The notes under the pieces were generated by a model. That model was given only the letters and a program-made list of their open reading frames with translations, was not told the DNA's origin and made no database searches. Below are positions 54,920 to 64,000 of a stretch of DNA of 64,000 bases, piece after piece; the first letter of the stretch is position 1, and every line of letters begins with the position of its first letter. The position numbers and the translations under genes were made by a program. Source of the stretch: Branchipolynoe longqiensis (Eukaryota > Annelida > Polychaeta > Phyllodocida > Polynoidae); the NCBI GenBank assembly GCA_030323885.1, contig CM059199.1:37394590-37458589 (forward strand). Direction: 5' to 3'.

Positions 54920-55235
54920 GTTAATTGCATCAGGGTCCCTAGAGCGGGACTCAAACCCACATCTCTATGCATTCCGGGCCAGTGTGCTAACCATTACACC
55001 ACCTAGACTCCCTGATATCACCACACTACCCACGAACCAGTCCTTGCCCTATCATAATGTCGTGGGTGTGATGAAAATGGAAAATATTGTGCCTAGAGCG
55101 GGACTCGAACCCACATTTCTTTGCTTCCGGGCCAGTGTGTTAACCATTACACCACCTAGACTCCCTGATATCACCACACTACCCAAGCCTACCTGTCTAT
55201 GTGGTTACTTGCCTGAGAGGTCAGTGCAGACTAGT
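54920..55235 (-). repeat. SINE-B dimer (inverted)
   Basis: Two tRNA-like cores in tandem (B boxes gggactcaaaccc and gggactcgaaccc; A box 'gctaaccattacaccaccta') and the leader 'ttgcctgagaggtcagtgca' at right. The tandem state mirrors 9002-9505. Confidence 0.82.
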
Positions 55236-55610
55236 AGATTACTTTCCTTTGAAGCAACTTTTATTTTAAATGTCAAACGTTGGAGATATTTGAAGTGCAA
55301 CCATGCCAAATTAATTTTGGCTTTGACACCATCGGCTTCACCAATAACATATTGACTCAGTATTCCCTTCTATGTGGCAACAAATGCTTAATAGGTTAGA
55401 TATGTATTTAATAGAATATGTCACCATTGAAACTCTCGGTGGTTCAGCATTTTGCCGTGTACTCTAAAGTCATGTCTGCGTGTTTTCACTTCAAATATCT
55501 CCAAACTTAACTGCTTAAAATAAAAGTAAACTAGATATAGGGGCCTACTGATGAACCTAATATATTTATCGAAAAAAAACATGGCAGAAATTCAAGTCAT
55601 CAGACTATTG
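55236..55610. mobile_element. MITE-A copy, diverged
   Basis: 'gaagcaacttttattttaaat' to 'attcaagtcatcagactatt'; left tip replaced by SINE-B. Confidence 0.7.
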
Positions 55611-55744
55611 TCGGGGTGGGGGAGGGGTGATGCAAACAAAGGAAATATTTTGCGTAGAGTAGGATTTATTGCCATTCTCTGGCCTAATATCCAAACCATT
55701 TGATTACCTAGGTTCCTTTTTTTTTAAATCTTTTTTTTTTTTTT

Positions 55745-56340
55745 TATTGAGGCTGTGTTTATACTGTCCACAGCATATAAGCTCGAGTATTAGGGCTTGT
55801 TTTCAATGCTGGCCAGCTGTAGTGGTGGAGTTAACTTATCACACAGTAGCTGATAAGGTGTTTGATTGCCTGTATTACAGTAGCAGGTAAGTGGTTGCTT
55901 AGTATGGTTAGTAGTCTATGTTAGTTTTTTTTAATTTTCTTGGTATATATATATTTATTTTTTCTACTCTTATTACTAGACTAGCCTACTCATATTTACA
56001 TATCATAGGCTTGCACGTGGTTGTTAGGTGTATTATCTGGTTAATTTTGGCATGGTTACCTTCCATTGGCCGTCCCACTGGTGGGCCCTGACATATCACA
56101 GGCCCTCTTGCAGTGCGGCTTAGTGGAGGTTTCCTAGCCTTATTTTGCACAGATATTTTTTGTATGTTTTCAGGTCAGGAATGTGTTGTTCCTTTACCAT
56201 TTGGGCATTCCATTCCTTGGTTCCTAAATGCAATCACCCTATCCACAAGTAGCTGGCTATCCGGCTCCTTGCCTGAGAAGTAGGTACACACTACTATTCT
56301 CGAACCCCCTAGAATTGTAAGTCTTTTAAATGGTTTGCAT
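55745..56340 (-). repeat. Degenerate LINE-like / SINE-B-related dispersed repeat
   Basis: 55745-55920 matches 15151-15350. The minus strand at about 56225-56100 reads WNAQMVKE...LKTYKKYLCKI, faintly like a LINE RT tail. 56262-56330 resembles SINE-B flanks. Identity uncertain. Confidence 0.35.
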
Positions 56341-56359
56341 CCATAAGTTGCTTAATGCT

Positions 56360-56412
56360 TACCACCACACACCACACACCACACACCACACACCACACAC
56401 CACACACCACCA
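56360..56412. repeat. (ACACACC)n microsatellite
   Basis: About seven 7-bp units. Confidence 0.9.
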
Positions 56413-56486
56413 CCAACAACCAATGCACTTCCATACACATTAATGGTATAGTGTGATAGATCCACCAATTAGACCTGGCATACTGG

Positions 56487-56820
56487 CTGTTGGTTGGTTG
56501 TTGGAGTTTTACACCCTAGCAACATCTAAGGTGATATCAGAACAGGTACCGACTTTTGACAGTGCACACCTATGACAACTTTATAGTGCTCCCCAACTGG
56601 GAGACCAGGTCACCAGCACAATGACCCCATATCCCACACAGTCACATTACCCTGATACTGAGCCAACCAGTCCATGCCTTATCCTAATAATGCCGAGCGC
56701 CAGGCTAGGTGGGGACAAGTATACATTTGATAAGTCAGTGGTTTGACTCGGCTGGGATTCGAACTCCCGAACCTTCCGCACGGGAAGTCTTCGCTCTACC
56801 GAATCGGTCACTGCGTCCAG
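56487..56820 (-). repeat. SINE-A copy
   Basis: Full length; inverted B box 'ggattcgaactcccg'; head 'atcggtcactgcgtccag'. Confidence 0.88.
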
Positions 56821-57290
56821 TGTAAATTTCAGAGAAGAGGTTTATTCATGGGGAAAAGTCTCCCCCCCGCTTTCATAATATAATGTCACAAAACTCTCCG
56901 ACCTTGAAATAATCTCTCAACCGGCAAAATAGGATGGAAAGTGGAATAGTGAAGAGGCCCAACGGACTTTTCATTTGATAATCACGAAAACACTGAGGCA
57001 GGTTGCCATCTAAATGTGCACTTTACGCAATAAGAGCAATCCCATTTCGCTAACACAACAAACAGACCGAGCCTAGGGTAAAGCATTAAGTTGTAATAGG
57101 ACAAGAACTATGTGTTTGGTTGACAGCAATCAAGCCATCTGTAGCGACTAACTGTATGAGTTGCACATTATTATTGACTGTACATGTGCCACTGAAGTCC
57201 CTTTGACTGAGACTAACATTAATCTATTAATTTGGGGGGGGGGGGGGGGGGGGGGTGAAACAAACCTGTTCATTTTAATGTCACTCTCTA
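56821..57290. other. Unassigned interval with poly-G
   Basis: Run of about 22 G at 57234-57255; otherwise nothing recognised. Confidence 0.5.
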
Positions 57291-57291
57291 T

Positions 57292-57652
57292 GGTTAAAGT
57301 TCCATAGTCCGATGCTTTTAAGTTTCTGGCAATCTTCCGAGATTCCATATTAAATAGCTTTTCATAGTCTTCCTTGATTTTGTTTGAAGTAACTTTTATT
57401 TTAAATGGATAAGTTTTATGATATAATTGAAGTGCAAATTATGTCAAATCAGTGTTTGCAAGCTTGCCAAAACGTTGACACCATAGGCTTCAGCAGTAAC
57501 GGGTTCTATTAAATTGACTCAGTATTCCCTTCTATGTGGCAACAAATGTTTAATATTGCATCATTATCTAAGTTAAATATGTAGAATAAATTTTAGATAT
57601 TGTTTTGGTTTTGAAAATATTATGCTTCAAAGGTTATGCACCTTTAAATCTG
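57292..57652. mobile_element. MITE-A copy
   Basis: ttaaagttccatagtccga at left, ttatgcacctttaa at right. Confidence 0.85.
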
Positions 57653-57887
57653 TACATAAGTTATTTCTAGGTAGTTATCATAGCACTACTGGCATAACAA
57701 ATGCTAGTTATTCCAACAGCAATATCTCTGTAAAAGGACTGCTAATATCCCATAAGAAAAAGCATCGGAATGCTACGCTTGTTTATCTATATTTGAATAA
57801 AGTTGAGAAATTGGGAGAAAATGCAACAACAACAACGTTTGACAGCCACAGAAATATCTAAATTCGACGTTTAAAGTATTCTACATG

Positions 57888-58235
57888 ATTTTTGTTTGTT
57901 TGTTTGTTGTTGTTTTACGTCCAAGCAACATCTAAGGTCATATCAGGACGGGTACCGACTTGTGACAGTATGCACTCATGGCGATTTTATAGTGCTGCCC
58001 CACTGGGAAATCAGGCCACGGCACCATGACCCGATATCCCACTCAGTCACATTATCCTGTCACCGAGCTAACCAGTCCTTGACCTATCCTAATAATGCCG
58101 AGCACCAGGCTAGGAAGCGACAAGTATCAATTTTTAAGTCATTGGTTTGACTCGACTGGGAACCGAACTCGCGAACTCCCGGTCTTCCGCACGCGAGGCC
58201 TGTGCTCTACCGATTCGGCCAACGCGGCCGGTCTA
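57888..58235 (-). repeat. SINE-A copy
   Basis: Near-consensus body; inverted head 'attcggccaacgcggccgg'. Confidence 0.9.
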
Positions 58236-58418
58236 CATGATTTCATAAAATATTCACCCCAACAGTAGTAGACTATGATAGATCCCAGGAAGGATTCAGA
58301 CAAAAAAAGAGCAGGTAACACCAGCCAGATTACTATTTTCACAGGTACAGAAGCATTCGGGATCAGGTCTACAAGAAAATGAATAAAAGGGCGGATGGAT
58401 GGAAAAGGTTGTGCATCA

Positions 58419-58945
58419 AGGCCCAGTCACACCTTACCGGACTGGGGAACCGGACGAGAACCGGACACTGTCCGGTACTGTACGGCAATGTCTGGTACAT
58501 GTCCGGTACCCATCCGGCAGTGTCCGGTGGTATCCGGTGAAGTCTGGCGGTGTCCGGTACAAGTTTTGAACATGCACAACACAAAACTTCTACCGGACAC
58601 CGCCAGACTGACATGTCCGGTTGGTGTCCGGTTTGTCCAGTAAATGTCTGGTGCCCATCCGTTACCCATCCGTACATGTCCGGTACCCATCCGTTGGTGT
58701 CCAGTTTGTCCGTTTTGTCCGGTACATGTCCGGTACCCATCCGTTATGTGTCCGGTTCTTGTCCGGTTCTCGTCCGGTACATGTACAGTACATATACGGT
58801 ACTTGTCCGGTCGCCCGGTGGCAATTGACCCAATTCCGCTCCATTTCGATACATTTCGATACATTTTGTGTACCGGAGAGCACTGGACTAGAAAATTCTT
58901 TGTCTGGTAGTCTCCGGTACTCAGTCCGGTACGGTGTGACAGGCA
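58419..58945. mobile_element. 'GTCACAC' MITE, TCCGGT type, complete
   Basis: Left aaggcccagtcacacc then ttaccggactg; right (inverted) gtgcctgtcacacc then gtaccggactg. Interior holds about 30 gtccggtacc / catccg motifs. Long frames on both strands are artefacts of this repetition. Confidence 0.85.
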
Positions 58946-59460
58946 CTTCACTGACTGCCTTGCTGAGAAGTGAAGAGAGAGCAGTGAGCTCTAGTCGATG
59001 GTGGAAGAGATGTGAAAGCCCACTGGCCAATCGTATGGATGGAGAGATAACTTTATTCACCCATCCGAATATGACGAGTCCAGGGCGCAGTGGGCAGGGG
59101 GCGGGGAGGAAGGAGGCATGCTGTTCATGCCAAATAACACGCGATGCGAACAATGCAACCAATGTTGCTAATATGTCAAATCCAAACTAACAACCCGCCC
59201 CCAAAAAGAATTCCCAATGTCTGCTTGGCTTTAATTTCATGGTGCAATAACGCCAGCGGATTTGCCTCGTTTTCGCTAATTTAGTAACGGATGAACACAC
59301 AACATGAAGCGTCACTTATTGCAAATAATACTTCCCGACATCACTAATTCAAGGGGATCGCAATAAAGCCCAGGATTGCACTCTGATTACAAACCCACAA
59401 GGAAGTCAGTGGGATAAGATGAAATTACAAAAGTAATTATGCCCGATTCACACTGAAATG
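58946..59460. other. Unassigned interval
   Basis: No gene or repeat recognised. Confidence 0.4.
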
Positions 59461-60102
59461 AGGGTTATTTTAAAATTGGCTGGGTGGATCGAGTAAACTC
59501 TTCCCACAACTAGAGGAGCCATGGTCCCAAGGGCCCGGGTGCTTGGTATTTCTGTAAAAAGATACTAGCGCATCAGGGGAAGAGGCGCTAAGTCGTTCGA
59601 AAAACATTATAATAAACGACTAGAAAAGCCTACCGGCGTTGCAAAGCGTCTTCTCGCCAACTAACAAGAATAGGTGAGAACAAAAATTTAGAATGTTATA
59701 ATAATAAGAAAGAATGATATTAAGGATAAAAATGAATTATGTAAAGGTCTCCCTAGCCTGAGGCTAGCCTGAGGCTGTTTACCGAGGTAAAATAGTATAG
59801 TTATACGAGTCTTACCTTGGTACAGATGATGGATAACTGTTGTTTTACCGAGGTTATAAGCCTCGGATAGATGTGGGCTAGGGCCCTCCCGCCACACCCT
59901 GCCACATCTATTCCGTTGGTGTACCTTTTCGGTAAAGTAATAGTATCCATTGTTTGAAAGTCATTTTTATCCTCAATAAGTAGGTTAAGATTGCTGGTAC
60001 CGGACGTGCTTACCTCTCCCTAGCCCACATCTATCCGAGGCTTATACCTCAGTAAAACAACAGTTATCCATCATCTGTACCAAGGTAAGACTCGTATAAC
60101 TA

Positions 60103-60105
<3 letters not shown>
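59460..60105 (+). mobile_element. DIRS copy 3, 3'-end fragment
   Basis: Plus-strand fragment with the decayed end of the recombinase gene (about 59470-59664, small deletions), 3' UTR, ICR (59748-59883), ITR (59990-60025) and 3' terminus at 60105, abutting a TA/TG repeat. More decayed than copies 1 and 2, so older. Confirms that the terminal arrangement belongs to the family. Confidence 0.9.
59470..59664 (+). pseudogene. Decayed DIRS tyrosine recombinase C-terminus (copy 3)
   Basis: Homologous to the last roughly 65 codons of the recombinase, up to 'cttctcgccaactaa', with several indels that break the frame around the HxxR and Tyr segments. Confidence 0.82.
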
Positions 60106-60138
<33 letters not shown>

Positions 60139-60163
60139 GTATGGATATGTATGTATATGTATG

Positions 60164-60194
<31 letters not shown>

Positions 60195-60235
60195 GTATAT
60201 ATATATGTATGTATATATATATGTATATGTATAAC
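60106..60235. repeat. (TATG)n/TA microsatellite flanking DIRS copy 3
   Basis: tatgtatgtata units starting exactly at the DIRS terminus. Confidence 0.9.
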
Positions 60236-60240
60236 ATTTA

Positions 60241-60960
60241 TAATATGCATAGGGGGTTTAGGTTTCAGGGGGGGGGGGGGAGAGGAGACGGCAGCCTATC
60301 AGCGCTGGGAATCCCGGCTTCCCAGCACAAGGGTTCCCGGCCTCCCGGCGCCGAGACTCCCGGCACTAGGCTTCAATTCAAATAATATAAATATAAATAA
60401 AATGTGATAACCAACAATAAAATTGAAATATATATGCAATAATATACAGGGTAAGTTTATAATAGGCATATGGGGTTCGGGTTCGGGGTGGGAGGAGACG
60501 GCAGCCTATCGGCACAAGGAATCCCAACTTCCCGGCGCCAGGGTTCCCGGCCTCCCGGCACCGAGACTCCTGGCACCAGGCCTCAATTCAGATAATATAA
60601 ATATAAATAAAATGTGATAACCAACAACAAAATAAATGAAATATAAATGCAATAATATACAAGGTAAGTTTAATGTTAATGTTGCTGTACCAGCAAGAAA
60701 TGCCATATTTGTGGGGATTATGCATCAGATGCATAATTACAGTGTTATTTATGAGCATAGTTTACTGGACTCCCGTCCCCAGGCCTTCCAGCACCGGCAT
60801 TCGCTTAAATAATATGAATAGAAATAAAAAGTGATAACCAACAATAAAATAAATCAAATACAATAATATTTAAGGTAGGTTTTTCTTAATGTTGTACCAG
60901 CAAGACATGCCATATTTGTGGTGATTATGCATCACATGCATAATCACATTGAATTATTTA
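60241..60960 (+). repeat. ~210-bp tandem repeat, three units
   Basis: 'gtgataaccaacaa' recurs near 60406, 60616 and 60832. The first two units share a GC-rich block (gacggcagcctatc, ttcccggcctcccggc) and an AT-rich block; the third is diverged. Confidence 0.85.
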
Positions 60961-61499
60961 TTATGCATATATATGTATATTGGTATGCAAAAAATATATC
61001 TAAAAAAAAAGATGTACAACAGTCCTCACAGGAGCTCCCCCAGTGGCAAGTGGAAGTATATGAGTGGGCCACATACCAGCATATACCCCCATGGTTGACT
61101 GGAGGTTCCTCTATTGTTTGGGATTAATGGCTATACCAACACAGTACTATCATGGGAAGTTCTGTCCTGTAGCCATGTGTTGTAACTACTGAATTATTTC
61201 CTAATATTCACTGTTAATTTACTCAATCCGGTCCCAACTAAATGTCCTTCCAATATTCAAGAAATTAGATATAATTTTTTGCTTTCTAGTGATGTATTCC
61301 AATATGAAAACCTCCTAAAACTCAGTGTTCCACAACCATATTTGTGAACCTGCACCTTAATCCTATATGAAATTCGACCTTGGAAATTGATCCGGTACTC
61401 GAATTAGGTACATTAAGCACTGTAGCTCAAACGAGGTAAGCTCTCCAACCTGATGAGTTGCGCGTGTGAAGCAAACCATTTCGGAGCCTTTCGTGTGAG
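60961..61499. other. Unassigned interval
   Basis: AT-rich; no credible gene. Confidence 0.4.
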
Positions 61500-61920
61500 A
61501 GATGGTAAGAACTAGATCAAAGATTCACCCCGTACTTCCAATACGTAGTCTAAATACGGGCGAAAATAGTGTTAGTATGGAAAAAGAAGTAGAATGCCTG
61601 GCACCAGTGTCAAATGGTTACTTATATCAGCACAGAGTTTGTGAAATGGGAGAGAATGCAAAAAGACAAGATGGCGGCCAGAGAAGGCCGTCAATTTCAC
61701 TTTTAAATTGCATTAAAGTATATGTTTTATTATATTTTCCAACTCAAAAGTAGCGGGTAAACATGAAGACGTATACAAAGAATAAATGTTGCTTCTTAGA
61801 TTGTGAAATTAGGCTCTCGTAACCATTCAATTGATTATCCCGATTTTTCGACCGTTTTTATATAAGGCTGGTCTTCACCCGTGGACTAAGTACCAGGTGA
61901 ATCTTTTATCTAGGTAAGAA
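61500..61920 (+). repeat. Dispersed repeat shared with 44257-45030
   Basis: Empty of the MITE-A seen in the other copy. Ends near 'gaatcttttatctaggtaag'. Confidence 0.7.
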
Positions 61921-62026
61921 CTAGAATGTGTCTGGATTGCCTTCAAAGTTGGCACCACTGTCTTGTAGAATTCTTTGTTCTTCTAGTCCTTCTACATGTA
62001 GAACAATTATCTGTATGTTTAAGCTG

Positions 62027-62612
62027 CAGGGAATGGCTCTCTGAGTAGAGCACTCGCTTCCTGTGCCAGAGCTCGTGAGATCAATACCCGGCTGAGTCAA
62101 ACCAAAGGCTACCAAGATTGATACCTTGTCTGGTTGGTTCATTGGTTGTTGAGTTTTATGTCCTAGCAATATCTAAGGTCATATCATGATGGGTACCGAC
62201 TTGTGGCAGTGCGCACTCATGGTGACTTTATAGTGCTGCCCAACTGGGAGAGCAGGCTACCAGCATCATGACCCGATATCCCACTCAGTCACATTATCCT
62301 GACACTGAGCAAACCAATCCTTGTCCGATCGTAATAATGCCGAGCACCAGGCTATGTAGTGACAAGTATCAATTGTGTAAGTCATTGGTTTGACTCGACT
62401 AGGGTTCGAACACATGGGTTCGAATCCCACGATCTACCAAAACGGGAGACGGACGCTCAACTCATTAAGCCACCTCGTCTGGTTGATAGCTTGTCTGGAA
62501 TTTTGCATTAGTAGGATAAAGCAAGGACTTGAGTACTCAGTGGCACGATATACTATGACTGACTGACATACTGGGTCATGGTGGCGATGGGCACAAGATC
62601 CCAGTATGGAAG
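62027..62612 (+). repeat. Old SINE-A copy split by a younger one
   Basis: Head 62027-62128 ('gagtagagcactcgcttcc') and body 62487-62612 ('ggataaagcaaggacttg') flank the antisense SINE below. Confidence 0.75.
62131..62484 (-). repeat. Nested SINE-A copy
   Basis: Full-length antisense copy with near-identical flanks gataccttgtctgg (left) and gatagcttgtctgg (right), interpretable as a 14-bp target duplication. Confidence 0.85.
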
Positions 62613-62701
62613 GATTGCAAATAATAAAACGGTAGGTAATCAATGAAAATATTTCTTAACAAGATTAATAATTCCTGAAAGTGGAAAGCCAGACTTGGCC
62701 T

Positions 62702-62935
62702 CTGTTAGACCAGATAGCCGAAAGAGTTGAGCATCCACCTTCCATTTTGGTAGGTCATGAGATTCCAACCGGTGATGTCGAACCCTGGCCAAGTCAAACC
62801 GATGAGTTAACAATTTATACTTGTCGCCACCTGGCCTGTCACTCGGCATTTCTGAGATAGGGCAAAGAGCAGTTGAATGAGGAAGACCAATTGTACATGA
62901 TTGAACTTTCCCCTGCTTAAAGTTGCATTGTCCGA
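62702..62935 (+). repeat. SINE-A2 copy
   Basis: 'agatagccgaaagagttgag' head, 'ggcaaagagcagttgaatga' and 'aactttcccctgcttaaa' tail. Confidence 0.82.
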
Positions 62936-63815
62936 TTAAATTTCAGATTTTTTAAACCAAAGCACTCACCTAGATTTGATGGGATCCTGTTCAATTATTG
63001 TATTGGGGATATTGCTGTATAAGATCAGTGTTAGCGCATTAGTTAAACAGTTTCCATATGTTCTTCCCCCAGTATTTGCTAGCTTGTTGTTGTTCCTGGG
63101 TTTCCTTTTGATAATATAGACAGGTCATTGATATTGTGTTTCTAGTTAACTTAAGTTGCATAGCCCAATAAAAGCATTAAACTTTCAAAACCTTATCTAG
63201 ATTATAACCTACATAATCCAATTTAGATACTGCTGCACTTATTGAGCATTTCTTTCTACATAATCAATCAATCAATAGTTCCATCCTCTAGTCGAGGGTT
63301 GGATGCAATGGTTCTCCACTTGTCCCGATGTTGTGCTGTTCTGATAGACTGTGAATAATTCAAACCTGTCCACTGTGAAATATTTGTAAACCATGATGTT
63401 CTTGGTCCTCCCTCTCCCTCTGCTGCCATTCACCTTCCCTTCCAACAATGTACGGTATATTGAACTCTGACGAATGATGTGGCCAAAATAAATAAGTTTC
63501 TTTGTCTGTATAGTGGCAAACAAGCTTTTCTTATTTTTAATTTTTCTGAGAACTTCTGAGCTCTACATAATAGGGTTTACTAAATCAATTTAACAGAATC
63601 TGTTACTGCTAAAGCCTATGGGATCAGGGTTTTGGCAAGCATGCCAGAATTAATTTTCCTGGATTATACTTCAAATATCTCCCTAGTTAGTCGTTTTAAA
63701 TCAAAGTTACTTCAAACTACAGTAAGGTAGATTGTAACGATCAACTTAATATATTTATCTCAGAAAATTGCAAAAAAAAACTTAAAAGCATCGGACTATG
63801 CAAATTTAGGGACTC
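62920..63815. mobile_element. MITE-A copy (and a partial neighbour) split by an RTE fragment
   Basis: MITE-A end at about 62925 ('agttgcattgtccgatt') and a second at 63153; right end 'gcatcggactatgcaaattt' at about 63785-63808. The RTE insert is at 63265-63561. Confidence 0.75.
63265..63561 (-). pseudogene. RTE-like 3' fragment with target duplication
   Basis: Minus-strand frame with YFGHIIRQSSIYRTLLEGK and GSRGRGR, matching 26953-27637 but shorter. (caat)3 tail at the plus-strand left end. Flanked by 10-bp direct repeats tctacataat (63255-63264 and 63562-63571) inside MITE-A. A typical 5'-truncated LINE insertion. Confidence 0.88.
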
Positions 63816-64000
63816 CTGTTTGAGTGCAATATCTGATGTTAGTAAAGGCTAAATCGACTTGTAACTTCACTCAGAAATATAAGGTTATGTATCCATATCC
63901 TGTTCCCTTGTTCCGTGTTCCCTTGTGACCACACAGACAATGAACATGTTCATTCTCTATCTTTCCAGTCAGTACGTCACATGTGCCATGCACAAGGCCA

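Noticed and set aside
58427..59190. Overlapping frames of 123-189 codons on both strands
   Set aside because: Generated by the tccggtacc repeats of a MITE.

Overview
This window looks like a repeat-rich animal (metazoan) genome, probably a marine invertebrate. It has one intron-style gene model with a splice acceptor and a polyadenylation signal, three families of tRNA-derived SINEs with pol III A and B boxes, CR1-like and RTE-like LINE fragments, a DIRS-type tyrosine-recombinase retrotransposon, many short inverted-repeat DNA transposons (MITEs), and abundant micro- and minisatellites. I cannot name the species. There are no bacterial operons, rRNA genes or CRISPR arrays.

The one clear host gene is at about 45.1-48.6 kb on the plus strand. 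It encodes a type I transmembrane leucine-rich-repeat protein of 829-839 residues on one uninterrupted coding exon: signal peptide, LRR N-cap, about 18 LRRs, a degenerate C-cap, a Ser/Thr- and acid-rich stalk, one membrane helix and a roughly 70-residue tail. A candidate TATA box, a candidate splice acceptor and upstream ORFs precede it. A minisatellite-bearing 3' UTR and an AATAAA follow.

The best-resolved mobile system is a DIRS retrotransposon. Copy 1 (691-6120, minus strand) has both termini. Copy 2 (20710-25005, minus) has lost its gag end at a junction with a SINE. Copy 3 (about 59460-60105, plus) is only the 3' end. The element encodes Gag, then RT/RNase H with a Dam-like C-terminal region, then a tyrosine recombinase with an R-H-R-H-Y active site. 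Each downstream frame is -1 to the one before. The 36-bp terminal inverted repeats and an internal complementary region that matches both joined ends are intact, so the circle junction can be read from the sequence. It has a TA at its centre, and every preserved terminus abuts a TA microsatellite. Copy 1 carries a one-base insertion that fuses gag to RT; copy 2 carries a one-base deletion in RT.

Layout: 0-0.7 kb degenerate sequence and a SINE; 0.7-6.1 DIRS copy 1; 6.1-13 SINEs, a MITE nested in a MITE, a TAATCGTAAA-type array and a 12-bp minisatellite; 13.2-15.5 and 25.8-26.9 the two arms of an inverted duplication enclosing MITEs and DIRS copy 2; 27-37 RTE debris, minisatellites, SINEs and hAT-like MITEs; 37-42 low-complexity G-rich, CT-rich and 77-bp repeats; 42-45 MITEs; 45-48.6 the LRR gene; 48.9-64 MITEs, SINEs, DIRS copy 3, a 210-bp tandem repeat and RTE fragments.
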